Shown here piece after piece: positions 48,061-61,860 of a stretch of 64,000 nucleotides of DNA. A model generated the notes under the pieces. That model saw nothing but the letters and a program-made list of their open reading frames with translations. It had not been told where the DNA came from and did not search any database. Both the position numbers and the translations under genes were made by a program. The stretch is taken from contig CM068314.1 of the NCBI GenBank assembly GCA_034766995.1, positions 25,439,108 through 25,503,107 on the forward strand. The letters run 5' to 3'. The stretch is from Acanthacorydalis orientalis (lineage: Eukaryota > Arthropoda > Insecta > Megaloptera > Corydalidae). Position 1 is the first letter of the stretch. The number at the start of each line of letters is the position of its first letter.

Positions 48061-51000
48061 GTGTGTATAAAATATACACACACATATAAATGCATAAATA
48101 CATATATGCGTGAAATGTATCTCTTTTTATCTTACATACAGCCTAACTGATTATTCTCTTCGGTATCTACGTTCCGTATACGTCTGCACAGGTGGTGAGC
48201 ACCCCACGGTTGACCGTCTGCCAACGTTATTGTATAATCGGCATCCCTCTCCCGGACGCTTGCTTAATCCCTAACTTCCCTTGTCGATACTGTCCCTCAA
48301 TCGCTGCCACTGTAGTGAACATGAATTTACTGTAAATGGATTTTATTCCCGAATTGAAATTGATGATTTATGCTCGGTTTTTGATTATATTTGTTGCGAG
48401 TCAATGCAAGCTGCCGCTCTGATGTTTCTTTTTGTAAGAGAACTGAGTTTAATTTTTTTGTTTGTTTTGTATTGAAATTATTGAACACATTTTATTACTT
48501 TTCAGTTTTAATTACATTTATTGTCTCTTTAGTTTTTTATTCTTCATATAATGATAATTGCTGTTGCTGTCGATGATTTTCAGTTTTAAAATATCGATGG
48601 AATTTTTTCTTCCCATAATTGTACAACTTCTGCATATTCATAAACACTTGTAAGCATATGCATTTCAGTAACAATATTTACTTTTGTATTTTTGCAGGTC
48701 TAAAAATATTTTAATTTTTTGTTTTATTTCCTTGGATTTTTTTAAAAAATGGAATAAAGTTGTTAAAGGGAAACTTTTATATTCGTTAGTACTTTTGTCT
48801 GACTAATGTTAGTGTCTGGTCGACTGGAAAACTTCTTTGTTTCCCCCAAAAATCATTTAGAAATGTTGAACATTTCAACCTGATTTAATTTTGTGTTGTA
48901 TTTGATTTATAGCAATTAATAAATGGTAAGTAGAAAAATAATTTTAGAAACTTTCAATTTTAAAATAAAAAAATTGATTTTTCTTTTATCCCCCCTTAGT
49001 ATCATAAAATAAAAATATTTTAATAAGTAACTATATAAAATATATTTTTAGTTATTTTAAGTGTTGAAAATGTGTCTGAATTTAATTAAATGATTGTATT
49101 ATTTTTATTTTACACATTTTATTGATTGATAAGAGGCTTCGAATATTGTAATCACTCATTGGTTGCTTTTCTTCGTAATTATTAGTGTTTGTGTATTAGG
49201 AAATTGAATACAGTTTAAAAATTCAAATAATGTAATGGTTGAGATTTTATAGGATTTTATTATACAATATGACTTTTTCGCTGCTAGTACTAGGTGATTA
49301 TATAAACCTTTTATATTGTATTATTGTTAGAGGTTCAAAATATTAAATTTAAATTTCTGTAATGAAGGTTGTGTAAGCGGAAGAAGTATACTTTTTAGAT
49401 ATTATGTAAATGTATAAATGTATACACTCTGTCTAGTTGTTAGTATTTGAATATATTCAGTTATTTATTTAATATTTCGAATACTTTTTTCGAACCAAAA
49501 AGCTTATTGCAAGATTTTGTATGTTGATTATATTATTCAGTTAATTTTTTTGTCCGAATGAAATTGAATATTAATACTTAAAAATAAAATGGTGGTAGAT
49601 TATTTTTCTAAACAATACAGTTGGTCATTTAACTCATACATATAGTAAAATTGAATTGTATGATCGGTCATTGAATAAAACGTATATTTATTGTATTTAA
49701 CATATATGTATAAAAATGAAAATTTTTACATATTTTATTGTCATAAAAATATTACTTTTTTCTTCTGTACATAGCTTTTTTCGAAATTAAACTCGAAGAT
49801 ATAAATTTTCAGTCATAAGGAATGTAGAATATTTTAATTTAATCCCATAATTTATTTCAATAGAAACATATTTTTCTATTATAATAAAGATTATATAATT
49901 TGTCATTAGCTGTGTATTAAGAGTTTGTCATTGTGTGTACGCAAGTACAAATAAAATACTAATATTTTTTTCATTTTATTTGCATTGATTATGCAGTTGA
50001 TTAAAATATTCTAAAATTACATTCGTCTATTTACTGTACGTAGTAGGTATATATTATCATAACATGTATGCCGATCTATTTTCGTTATTGTTTATTTCTT
50101 ATACTATATATAACTTCAGTAAAAGAGTATTTGCATATTTTTTTATGTTCTTTTACGTATTCTAATTATATGATGTTAATTCATTCACGTTCGTACGGTT
50201 TATTAATGCGTTTAGATGAGTTAAATGTTTGTAATTAGTGTATTAAAGATATAGCATAATCAACATCGAACATTTAATTGAGATATACAAACAACTGTGT
50301 ATATTGATTACTTGTTTGTGATATACTATAGCGATAAAACAAAAAGTATTTACATTTGTTAATAACGTAAACAAAATATTTCGGTTATGAATGTACATTC
50401 TACATTAGAAAACATCGCTCATAAATTGATTTCTGTTTGATAACGATGTAAGAATACGTTTTATTTATTTATATAACCTTGACCTTTCTATCAGATAGTT
50501 TTATCACGTTCTTTTAAAAAGGTTCATTATTATACTGTGCGCTGGAATAATACATGTTTGTAATGAAAGTAGTATTCCATTATTCATAGAAAAAACTATT
50601 TTTAGCATTTATGTAGTTATCAAATTATTATTTATGCTTTAGGTCAGTACGTACGAGATAAATCTTATTAAATTTTCATGTGCTGGTTAAATTGACTTTA
50701 CATAGAGTTGACAGCAGATGCGATGTCGCCTATTTTGTGTATGGAATGCATTGTTAATAAAGACGTATTTAAACACATTTTGTCTTTTGTTCGTTTTGCT
50801 GCCGATTTTTTATTATATAATAAGTATACTTTATCAGTGTTAGAAGTGTTCCTTTTATTTTATATTAAATAAATATGTAAATTTTTAAATTTTTTATATT
50901 ATTTATCGTTAATATAAATATTGAAATAATATTAATATTTTTTAAAAGAAATATATTCAGTCTTCACTAATTTTCTGCCTAAATTTTACTGTATAAATAT

Positions 51001-51270
51001 AATTAATTTCAAACGACAATACAAAGCAATGTATTACATATCATTTATTTTTTGTAATTTCCACTAATAGTGCGATTTTGAGAATTAACGTTTTTCCTGT
51101 AATTACATGTTTTTTTTAAAAAAAAAATATTTGTAAATTAAATTTGATTCTTACTTGTGTGTGATTTAACTTGTGAATATTATGAAGAATAACGATAAAC
51201 TTGAGGACATTTCAGAAATTAATTTATAAAAAATGCCAGAATGTGAAATGATTTGTATATATATATATAT

Positions 51271-51797
51271 GATTTTCCAATAAGGACGCAATTTTTTAAT
51301 TTGAAATAAAACAGAATTTCCGCTGATATTTCAAGTTTCTGTGTTGAAAATAATTGTTGGGAAAATGTCATTTATAAATGAAAAATAATATCATGCATGT
51401 GACCGCCGCGTGATTTCCTAAAAGCAACTATTCCTCTGTTAAATTTTTCAATAACATCCCTATATAACTGGTACTCTATTTTACCATTTACTCTTCGGAT
51501 TTCATCTTCTAGGTCGGAAATTCTTTTAGGATTATTGACGTACACCTTCCTTTAACGTGACGCTAAAGAAAGTAGTCCAACGGTGTTAAATCGCAACCTA
51601 ATCGCTAAAGATGACTTTTTCAGGAAAATCGTGTTATTCCAGTATCCAATTAACAAATCTCCGATGCAGTAAATGGTCTGCTGGTTTCAGTGGCAATGTT
51701 AAAAATTAACACATGCCAAAAAATACAGTTGCCAGTTTTTAACATCAGTGAAATATAACCTTTAAAAAATTTGCGCCCCTATTGGAAACCTCTTTAT
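51271..51797 (-). mobile_element. TIR element of the 41042 family, internally deleted (copy 2)
   Basis: The left end is TTTTCCAATAAGGACGCAAT; the right end reverse-complements to AGAGGTTTCCAATAGGGGCG. At about 527 bp it is shorter than copy 1. The - strand keeps C-terminal transposase traces (KRISDLEDEIRRVNGK-like at about 51490-51530) and a shifted DLLIGYWNN-like phrase. TA tracts flank the left side and CA repeats the right. Confidence 0.65.
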
Positions 51798-52429
51798 ATA
51801 CACACACACATATACGTACACATACATACATACATACGTGTACATTTTGTTATATATTTATACCAAATTATTTATGTAAACTCTCTTATAAAAACAACAT
51901 GAGATAGATTTGTATTATTAACCTATACCGCGACATTTTCATCAGTCTTGAATCTAATTTATGAAATAAGATTATTTAAAGAGCATTCTGTTTTGTCAGG
52001 TGGCATAGATAATCTTTTATCGCAACACTTCTTTTATAATGAATATTTTACACACACATTCACACGCACAAACACCATGCACAGGTATAAATGAAAACAT
52101 CAGTGAGCATGCGTTATTTTTTTTTTGTTGTATGGTGCTTTACTCACTGTAAATGACCAAGATATGTTATCATTTGCAGACGCCCGCCTTTTTAGCTTGC
52201 AGCTAAAAACGCGGCTTTATACTAGGCAAGCTTTTTCGTTGCATGATGACATACTGTATAAAGCAGAACGGTTTTATTTACGATTATTTAGTTTATGTGT
52301 ATATTAAAATAATTTGTAAAATTTGATAATTTTCGTACAATAAGTAGAATGTTCTCATTTCATACGCATTCATTTATTGGTTAATAATGACACAGAATAG
52401 TTGAATTAGAACTGTGGCTAATTTTACAT

Positions 52430-52575
52430 TCACAAATGAATTCTTTTTCATCACAATCCCACTAAATTTTTTCAATCAAAAATATTAATAAATTGTTGAT
52501 GTTAATTTTTGATTGTCACTTATACGCATTTCGATGACAGTCATCTGCCGAGTGCCAATGTACAGAAAATTCACA
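52430..52575. mobile_element. half copy of the 45291-45605 MITE
   Basis: It aligns with the arm of the near-palindromic element: CACAAATGAATT, TTTTTCAATCAAAAAT, ATTTTTGATTGTCACTTATA and CGCATTTCGATG, then GAGTGCCAA. Only one arm and part of the centre are present. Confidence 0.6.
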
Positions 52576-52685
52576 TACATATGTTTCTGTGTTTAAGTGA
52601 AAGTTTAATATGGAGTTAGTTCCATTATCAGCAAGATTCAAATGTATTCTTTTTTATTTTTTTTTCTCAAACATACACACATATT

Positions 52686-52690
<5 letters not shown>

Positions 52691-52738
<48 letters not shown>
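52691..52738. repeat. (TA)n tract flanking mariner derivative copy 3 on its left
   Basis: A TA run of about 47 nt ending at the left TIR of the 52739-53301 element. Confidence 0.9.
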
Positions 52739-52740
<2 letters not shown>

Positions 52741-53297
52741 GGTTGTTAAAAAAATAATTGTGGTTTATGGCCTTCAAATTCATATACATTTTTAAATTTA
52801 AGTGGTTTTAAGTGATCCAGAACTGTTGGATGACTAACGGCTAACTTTTGTAGAAGCTCTCGAATTGTTGTGCGTAGTTGTGATTCAACTAACGCTTTCA
52901 GTTGGTTCGTAATGAACTGAAGAAGGACGCCCGCGACTTTCTTCATCTTCAAGACGTTCGTCCTCAGCACGAAATTTTTGGAACCATCATTGCATCGTAC
53001 ACTCCTTAACAGTACCCACACGAAAAGCATCGTTTAGTTTATGAGCAGTTTCTGCTACTTTATCACCAGCTTTGAACTGATACAACAAACTTGCTTTTAT
53101 TTGTTTCTTTTTTATCTTTATTTCAATAGCCCAATTTGAAGTATAATTAATAACAGAACCAAGTCGACGTTCCCAAAAGCAAATCGAAAAATCCACTTTA
53201 AAATGATATTTAACACGAACAAGATGAAATTACACTTTTATTGAAAAAAATAAGGTTAGAATTCGGAAATCAAAATCCGCAATTATTTTCTTACCAA

Positions 53298-53301
<4 letters not shown>
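52739..53301 (-). mobile_element. mariner deletion derivative (MITE-like, solo HTH), copy 3
   Basis: The left end reads TAGGTTGTTAAAAAAATAAT and the right end reverse-complements to TTAGATTGGTAAGAAAATAA. On the - strand two overlapping open pieces (52987-53196 and 52746-53030) encode the N-terminal helix-turn-helix region, with YQFKAGDKVAETAHKLND and then SQLRTTIRELLQKLAVSHPT. The second piece runs into DHLKPLKFKNVYEFEGHKPQ and a stop just before the TIR. The catalytic domain is absent, exactly as in copies 1 and 2. (TA)n flanks both sides. Confidence 0.88.

Positions 53302-53348
<47 letters not shown>
53302..53348. repeat. (TA)n tract flanking mariner derivative copy 3 on its right
   Basis: A TA run of about 46 nt that starts immediately after the right TIR. 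Confidence 0.9.
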
Positions 53349-53350
<2 letters not shown>

Positions 53351-54743
53351 ATTTCATTATTGTTATTGGTGGTTAAAAAAGGGGTTAAGTGGAATGAATT
53401 ATAAATGAAATTGAATTATATGATGTTTTTCTCTGAAAATACTTGAACATACATTGTTTGTAATATTAAAATTCATATTTTTTCTATTGACATTTTAAAT
53501 TTAGTGCCATTTATAAAAATGTATTATTGGTTTTTTAAATCAGAAAAAATGGTAATAACCACTTTGAAGAAATTTATTTCTTCCTCTTTGTGTATTTACA
53601 CATTTAAACAGAATACTGTAATTTATAGTTACTATAACTAATGTATGAATTTTAAATTAATAATTTGGAAATTTGAAGTCGAGATTGCTTATTGAATTAA
53701 AAAACATCCACATTTTTGTCAAGAATATTTATTTAATGTACTTTTTCAAATATTCATTTCATTTTAAAAATTTTATTTACTAGTAATTCGAGGGACAGTT
53801 TTGTATTGTTAGTGAAATCGAGATGAACATAAAACCTCGTTGCTATCGTGTACATTCATGCATTGTGCAAAACTCGAATTTTCTGACACGAGGCAAATTA
53901 CAAACAAAATATATGCGTATCAGAGTTTATGTGTGAAACGTTTTGATAACGTAATAACATAAAAAAAGCTTCCTTTATATGATGTTACATTGGTGAGGGT
54001 TCGTATTTTGCATTTTCTTTGCGTCGCTATGGGTAATGAAATAAGCTTTTTTATGTGCCGCATTATTTCATACAATGTAGCGTCTGCGTATTTCTAACGG
54101 TGCTAATAATGCCCCGATTACATGGTTTTCAGTCGGCATGCTTTTCAATTCAAATATAATGTTAGAAAATTGTATCATATAAATTTTCTTTTCAAATGTT
54201 GTATTTTACCTTTTAGAAAAATGTCGTTTACTAGTGCACAAAATTATTTTTCCTAATATCAAAAACATATAACAAACTTAAATCAATTAAAAGTAATTGA
54301 TATTACGAAAAGGTTGAATTAGTTATATATATCATAAAATGTTAATTTTATTCCTTATAATAAAAAAAATATTTTTCTGTTTGAATTTTAATTACTCATT
54401 TGAATTTTTTTTTTGCAAATGTTGTATGAAAAAAGAACATAAAGCTATGCAGAAATATACATTTAAAAAAAATTGTATAAAATTAAATGTAAATATTTAA
54501 AGCTTATAGGTAGACTTCGCAATCAATTTTAGAAGTGTTCCTTATTACCAATCATTAATTAATTAGATTCTAGTTCTATAATAATTGTACAGGATTTGTT
54601 TGTAACAATTAATTGAACACTTAAGTTTAGCGAACAAAAATATTGTAGCATATATTTTGTGCTTTTCAATAATTAACATTTTATTTAATTATGGTAATTG
54701 TAATTAAGAATTTTTGCCATTTTGGTGTCATTTTTAAGAATTA

Positions 54744-56013
54744 TTAGGTTGATGCAAAAATAATTGCGGTTTGTACATATCGAGTGTAAATACGCATATA
54801 TCAGTTAGCAATTATATTTATTAATCAAAATAAAGACCATTGCCCTGGATTTATTTTTCCCAATGGTAAACAAGTTTGTTTATTCCTACAAGATAGAATT
54901 CTGGAGCCTTGGAATTCATCGAAAGCGCTTTGAACTGTTGATTGATTTTTGAAAACCTTCTCTTGTAGGAAATTACTCATATGTTTAAAAAAATTATACT
55001 CTGTCGGAAAAGAGGTCTGGAGAATAAGGTGGATGAGGTAAGGTTTCATAATCCATTTCATTTCATTTTTTAAAGTTATTTGTGAGACGTGTGGTCGGGC
55101 GCTATCATGAGGAAGAATTGGTCCTCTTCGATTGACAATGCTGACCATAAACGATCCAACTTCTTATGCATTTTTCAATTTCCTGATAATATTTTTCTGC
55201 TGTTATTGTTTCACCAGTATTTAAGAAGTTGTAATGAATGATGCCACTTGCCGACCACCAAACAGGGACCATACTCTTTTTTTATGAAGCTTCGATTTAG
55301 GAAACTTATGGTGCTTCTCCTCGATCTAGTCACTGTGATAAACGTTTCCGATTATTGTAGAGAATCCACTTTTCATCACATGTGACAATGCGATCAAGAA
55401 GGGGATTATTTTTGTTTCGCAACAGAAGCGCATAGCAGACTTCGTATTGCCAAATTGTTTGATGTTCGTCTAGTTCATACGGCACCCATTTATCCATTTT
55501 TTTTTTGTTTTTTCAATCAAGCTCAAATGTCATAACTGCTGAATGATCAACATTAAGTTCTTCTTCCAGCTGTCTAGTTGTTTTACGTAGGTCCGCTTCA
55601 ATAATGATTCTTAAATCATTATTGTCTATAGCTGGTGAACATCCACGACACTCCTCATCATCATGGCGTTCGTTCCTATCACGAAATTTTTTAACCAGTG
55701 TTTATCTGTACGTTCACTAATTAACTCTCCACCAAAAATAAATGTGATATTTCAAGCAGTTTGTTGCTTTACATTCGAATTCAAACTCATAGAATAAAAT
55801 CACGCGAATTAATTTATTTCTAAGATTAATTTAAGAGGTTATATCTAACAATACTAACGAATGAAAACAGTAGATATAAGCTGAAATCAGTAGTGCTGAT
55901 TTCATTGTTTACAATGATGTATCACATGACTATAACGAAAGGTAACGGTAACTAGAAAAATCGGCGCCAAACTTAAAATGATAAAAACCGCAATTATTTT
56001 TGCACCAACCTAA
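54744..56013 (-). mobile_element. full-length but inactive mariner (Hsmar1/SETMAR-like)
   Basis: This element of about 1270 bp has clear TIRs: the left end starts TTAGGTTGATGCAAAAATAA and the right end reverse-complements to TTAGGTTGGTGCAAAAATAA. TA duplications lie at 54742-54743 and 56014-56015. The TIRs closely resemble those of the human Hsmar1 mariner. On the - strand, 54825-55148 keeps ILPHDSARPHVSQITLKNEM and NFFKHMSNFLQ. The third catalytic position of the usual P-T-D-Y-H-F-F motif reads PTEYNFF, an Asp to Glu change, and other frameshifts break the N-terminal part. Confidence 0.9.
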
Positions 56014-56158
56014 TACTTCTGACGTAAGATGTTCGATTAATGAAATACAGTCTTTTTGTTCAAAAAAGAAGTTTTACATCCATTAGAATTTGATATTGAG
56101 AAATCTGAATTAATCATTATTGTCATATATTGAATGTAATGAAGTTTAATTTTTAATA

Positions 56159-56180
56159 TTATATATATATATATATATAT
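56159..56180. repeat. short (TA)n microsatellite
   Basis: A TA run of about 22 nt. Confidence 0.85.
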
Positions 56181-58616
56181 AAATATATAAATTAGTTCAG
56201 TGTTTGACAATTTATAGCTCCTGAAATCTTACATTATTATATGTATTTATTGGCTGCTATTTGGATGTTTTGTATACGGACGTCTCATTCCAAAATTTTT
56301 ACTTTATAATAATGATTACACTTATTTTCGTTTCTATTATATTCTTATGTATTTGTATAATCTATTTTAATAAGTTTTTGTATTTATTAATGTTGCTACG
56401 ATTATATAAACATTGACTAATTATATAAGAATGTTATAATGGAATATATTATAGTTATGTTTTTACACTTTAGTAATTTTTATTACCATGCATGTCGGTC
56501 ATATTAATTAATGTATGGCAACATATTACAATTCTGTCGTATTCTGTAAATAATCATACAGTTTTATTTTCTAACACCGCCGAAGACTTCACATGAATAG
56601 AACATTAGTAAAATATTTCTAATACTCATCTCGTTTTTTTAAGAATCTAAGTGTGGACGTCTGTTTTTTTTTTAATTTCATGTAAATTTATTTAGTTTTC
56701 TTGAATTATTCATTAAAAGAACATGTGTCTAATAGAACGATAATTTTGGAGTAGTAGAATAGTAATATAATATGTCAGTTTATAGGTTTTCATCTGTTGA
56801 GAATATGTCTTCTACGAAAGTGTATTCTTAAATGAAAGGTTTCGGTGTTGTGTGTATATTCAATTTGATCGTTGTTTAAATAGTAGCAAGTGATCATTTT
56901 ATTTTAGCACTAACTATGGCTGCAACGTATTTCCGTTAACTAGAGTATTAACATTCGCCCCTAATGCCAGTTAACTCAAGGACGATTGTTGCTTGGTGGG
57001 AGAGGTCAAGCGAGGTTCCGTCCGAGAACAATTCATGTGAATCTGCATTCTAATGTTAGTGGCCCACAATACTCCCGACATGTTTCGATGAGGACGACAT
57101 ACGAGTATAGCATTGGTTAAATAATAAACATGTAATATGTTATGAATTGAATTCACGAGCTATGCATTTTATTGATGTAAAAAGTGATTTAAATTTAGTA
57201 TAAATGGAATAAAATCCGCGTGTGTATATATAAACGAGATACGAAATTCAAACGGTTGCATTAAATATCGTATAAAAGAGCGTGATTATTGTTTAGTTAT
57301 AATTTATAAAAAAAATGTATTAAAATAAAAATACAATGTTTGAATCATGATAATATAAATTATGTTAATCTTTCATATCAATTAAGTACTTTGATAAAAC
57401 TAAAATAAGATATAGCCTATCATTAAGATGAAATGTGCAATTCGGTTTTACCTATTAACAAAATATTGCACTATATTTAAATTCCTTTGTTTCCATTGCT
57501 TTCATATGGATCTGCAACTTGGTATTTTACCTGTTGCTATTGAATGAAATGTAATCGATTGTTTATGTTATCATGTAATTACAATTACTAATAAATATAT
57601 AGTTAATTGGATAGCCATGTATCAAGTAATTAATTAATATCGTTATTTCTGTAGGTATATAATGTGATATATTTATTCAATGTTTGCAATATATCGTTTA
57701 GATATATATGTATTATACTCGTTGATATGTTTTTGTTGCATGAAAGGTACCGTGTAGGGGCACTGCCAGTGTTTTTTTCTCATGTAATTGTATTTACGTA
57801 TGCACAGTTGTTATTGTCGGTGTTAATTGCAGTGCTTGTTATGGGACTACACAAAACTGCTGTTATTGGAGTTCATGTTGATGCTATAGCTAAATGCACA
57901 GGTTATGGATGGGAACTGATTTTTGCAAGACAAAAGAATAAAAACATGATTAATTGTGTACTGACTAAAATTCAATCCATTATATTTTAAAACGTAAATG
58001 CGACGTTTATATAATTCTATGCATTTTTAAACATGCAAGAATATTTCTGCATTTAAACTCGTAGTCAGTTTAAGAGTATGATGATGATTTCAATTGAAAT
58101 TTGTACCTTTTTATCAGATTTATTATATTGGAATATAGCGGTATGCAAACTTGTGCTTTTTCTTTATAAAAAAATGTGTTTTTTGTTTGTGAATCAAAGT
58201 TATGATTAGATTGAGTAGCGCGAAAATATAAATTCATATAGAGCGAGTATTTGTAAAAAAATATTTTTTCAATATTTTTTTTTAATCGTTATACGTATAC
58301 AGCTTTCAGATCTATTATTTATCTAGGTTGAAATATGTAATAATATTTTAGATTGTATTGAATAAGGAAACAATATAGATTTTAAATAGTTTAAATTTTC
58401 AAGTTTTTAAAGCCTTGTTATGACAGTGTTGAAACCGCGATTGATAAGAAACATTCGAGAATCGTTTTTAAAGAAAATGTGCATGTGTGACGAATATGCG
58501 TACAGATTCACAAAAAAATATTGAGTAGTATAAATGTTTTTCTGGATGATTAATTCTTATGTACAAGTATTTAGAAAAATCATATTGCATATTTTAATTA
58601 ATTGTAATATTTATAA

Positions 58617-58650
58617 GGTCTCTCTCTGTCTCTCTCTCTCTCTCTCTCAT
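58617..58650. repeat. (TC)n microsatellite
   Basis: About 30 nt of TC units with one GTC interruption. Confidence 0.9.
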
Positions 58651-59072
58651 ATACATATATATGTATGTGCGTATTGAGAATTTCGTTAAGCCCTTATATT
58701 TGTGTTCCTCCTGTGGTACTATTGTGGCTATTTGTGAGGGAAGTTGAATACTGTGCGTTTAGTTCCTCTAGTTTTTGTTTTCACGGAAAGGCTCCTTTAT
58801 TTCATTCCGGATTTACGGTTTCCATCCCACTGGAGTTGTGGGTTTAATTATAAGTATGATTTGTAAAACACAAGCTCGAATAGATTTTTGTTCTTTATTT
58901 GATAATGTTTGTTGCGGTTGATGTACCTGTTTTATAATCAGTACGTACGTTTGGTTTTGTATCTGGTGTATTATGGTCGAGGAATTATGCATATGTCATT
59001 AATATTAATCATATGTCATATTTTGCGTATAGTTATGTTCATTTTTCTGTTCTAAAGATGTGTAGTGATCAA

Positions 59073-59154
59073 AATGAATATATATATATAATATTTGGAA
59101 TATAATATTTGCATATATATAAATATAAATGAATATATATATATAATATTTGGA
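59073..59154. repeat. 27-bp exact direct repeat
   Basis: A 27-nt unit beginning AATGAATATATATATATAAT occurs at 59073-59099 and again at 59128-59154, 55 nt apart. It is probably a local duplication. Confidence 0.85.
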
Positions 59155-59625
59155 TTCTACTCAAAAATAGTTCACTAACATAAGATACTCATTTTATTTG
59201 TATTCATACAATAAAGACAGCGTAGTTTTTGTGAAAAGGGTCTATCTGAATCCATAAGCTTCCTTTTTATGTTTAAAATATTTAGTATTATAAAAAGCGT
59301 ATACCTCTTACTATATTAACTGTCCACAAATTAGTCTTCATTAATATCAATTTATTTCATTGGTTTAGTATATTTAAGTTCATTACTTTTTAATTCACGT
59401 CTGGCTTAGTTCAACAAGATCGTAATAGATTTCTTATTTAAACGAAAATATTGTACAATTGTCGTTAAGCTATTCTAGAGTAGTGATGAAAAAGAAAGTA
59501 TGCTAATTAAATTTTACTCTTGTTTCATAACGTCGTATTTATATGCTACTTCATATGATTATAGTTTCTTTTCTCTCTTATTACAATATGAATATAAAAA
59601 ATGTGTCATCATTTCAATTAATTTT

Positions 59626-59634
<9 letters not shown>

Positions 59635-59689
<55 letters not shown>
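59635..59689. repeat. (TA)n tract at the broken end of a mariner
   Basis: A TA run of about 55 nt that ends inside the transposase coding remnant of the next element. Confidence 0.9.
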
Positions 59690-59691
<2 letters not shown>

Positions 59692-60540
59692 CTTTGGATG
59701 TCTTGAATGATATCGTAATGCTGTCGTTTCATCATTGATTTGAATTTTGGGACTAGCCAGAAGTCACACGGAACCAAATCAGGAGAATACGGGGTTTTTT
59801 CGAGCACTTTGATGCCTTTTATGCCTAAGAAATCACGTACAGTCTTTGATTTGTGCACCGGTGCATCGTGCAGAAGCGACCAAGAGCCTAGCTCTTAGTA
59901 TTCAGGCCCCACTCGAAGAGTCCAATTCTACAAACGATTCAGAACATCCACATTATAATCAGCGTTCAAAGTTTGACCTTCTGGTGCGAATTCCTTGTGG
60001 AACCGAAGAAAAAGTGAGCAGTATCTTGCTTCGGCTCTGCTGCATGCGCACTTTCGTCGGTTTTGTCTTTTCGGGCCTTTGAAATTTTACATTCTGCCGC
60101 TTTGTGTAGCTCATATTGAAAATTTGTTTCGTCACTTGTTACAATATCTTTTTACGAAATCCGGATCAATATCTTCTCTTCTTAGCATATATTTACAGTG
60201 CTCCACTTCAGCGTTTTTTTTGATCCTCTGCCTCTGTCCTCTGAGTGTACGGCACGATGCGTGCGCATAATTTTCCTTTGATGAACTCAGTCAGAATTTG
60301 ATGTTTAGTGTCGTAAGGTATGCCAGTGAGCTTCTCAACGAGTTCTGTAGACATACAGTGGTCCGATCTCAGGCTTTCTTGCACGTTTTGGGAGGTAAGA
60401 CTTATTTTTGACAGCGGTGCTCGTGGAGCGTCTGCGATGATGTTCTCCCTACTGTTATGAAATCGAGTATACCATCTAAAAACGTTGGAACGATCCAAAC
60501 AAATTATTACCGTACATACTTTTCATCATTTCGTACGTTT
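59690..60540 (-). mobile_element. truncated mariner-like element
   Basis: The - strand encodes transposase remnants. 60208-60498 contains RSNVFRWYTRFHNSRENI and CMSTELVEKLTGIPYDTKHQ (helix-turn-helix region) and the KIVPRNL-like linker (RIVPYTQR). 59631-59858 contains VLEKTPYSPDLVPCDFWLVP, with the third catalytic Asp in PCD. Frameshifts lie between them. The C-terminal end and 3' TIR are missing; the coding sequence stops abruptly at the TA tract on the left. The 5' side may extend to about 60780, but no TIR was recognised there. Confidence 0.78.
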
Positions 60541-60879
60541 CGCCAGCTAGTTTTTCCAGCTTAAAACAAAATTTAATTATGGCTCCTTATTCCATAGAAT
60601 TTTTTCGACAAGTATCAAAAAAGGTACCGTCACATTTAATGTCAAAATTAATGACGCAGACTTGCTAGCGCCTTGAAATTATGGGTGGTCATATCTAAAA
60701 TGTCTAGATTCGTAATGCAACCACTTATCACAGGATGGCGGTTCAGGCTTTTTAAAAATCAGGTGAACCAGACCCTGGGCAGACTGTGTATAATTACAAT
60801 AATTCAATTAAAAAATAGAGCCATATTTTTTAAAACTAAAAAATAAATTTCTTATAAATACTAATATATGTAATATACA

Positions 60880-60919
60880 TACACATATATATATATATAT
60901 ATTTATATATTTATTTATA

Positions 60920-60975
<56 letters not shown>
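60880..60975. repeat. compound (TA)n/(TTTA)n microsatellite
   Basis: A TA run, TTTATAT units, then about 50 nt of TA and TATG units. Confidence 0.9.
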
Positions 60976-60982
<7 letters not shown>

Positions 60983-61441
60983 AAATTTATGTGTGTGTGC
61001 GTGTAGTGTGAAAGGGAGCATGCATAGAAAAGTTATCAGTAAGAGTATTGTGTAAATAGTACACATGTTTTGGACATAATTCAATTAAGTGTTTTTATTT
61101 CGCTCGTTTCTTATCCTAATATTGTATGAAATTTAATGTGATCTTTAAATAAATGCGTTTCGTCATAATTATAGTATTTGATAAACTGGTTAAAAAGTAA
61201 TGCTTGTTTTCTTATTATGTCTTAAAATTTATTGTATATTTCGATTAATAGCGAAATGTTACTCTAAAGAATTTAGTTCTTTGCGTATTTTTTGATTTAA
61301 TTTAGGAATTTTGAAATAAATACATATTTTCTTTTCCATTATTTATGTATTACAGTTGTTTTGTACGATAATATGACATCTATGTTTACAGTGCAATTCA
61401 AATATATGGACCGACAATAATATATATTTTTAGTTTTTGTT

Positions 61442-61444
<3 letters not shown>

Positions 61445-61482
<38 letters not shown>
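61445..61482. repeat. (TA)n microsatellite
   Basis: A TA run of about 37 nt on the left of an unassigned complex block. Confidence 0.9.
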
Positions 61483-61491
<9 letters not shown>

Positions 61492-61499
61492 GGTTATAA

Positions 61500-61860
61500 A
61501 AAATATCTTAAATCAGTTGAGCGTGCTTTAGGAGTCAGAAGCGGAATGAAGAAGATAGAATCGACAAAAAAAAACTCAAACGTGCATTTTACGTGCAATT
61601 TAATCCAACATAGAGAGGCATGCCAGCGACAGCATGAATTGAAAATACGAGCAAAAATGTCGTTCCGACGATTCGACCGTCTATTGTCTATTTCTATTTG
61701 GGCGCTCGCTTTCCACATCCAGAACTCACTGGCATACAAGTCTCTTTTATAAACGCCATACGACAGGGGAATTAATTCCCTACGTGGTGTTGTTTTCAAC
61801 AAAAAAATACGTGTTTTTGTAACATTAACAAACACCCTGGCCCTGTGCTAGAAATTATCT
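61500..61860. other. unidentified complex block in luna intron
   Basis: About 360 nt of balanced composition with a 113-codon open frame on - (61494-61835) and 68 codons on + (61546-61752). Neither shows a domain I recognise. The abrupt change of composition and the TA tract at its left suggest an inserted repeat, but no terminal repeats were found. Confidence 0.3.

Noticed and set aside
56930..57130. Possible second TTAA-bounded piggyBac-like MITE
   Set aside because: TTAAC occurs at both sides, but the termini do not match each other beyond a few bases, so it could not be supported.
57664..57990. 108-codon hydrophobic + frame in the luna intron preceded by TTTCTGTAG
   Set aside because: The frame could pass for a membrane protein exon, but it shows no family resemblance, ends in ordinary AT-rich sequence, and is not compatible with a KLF exon.
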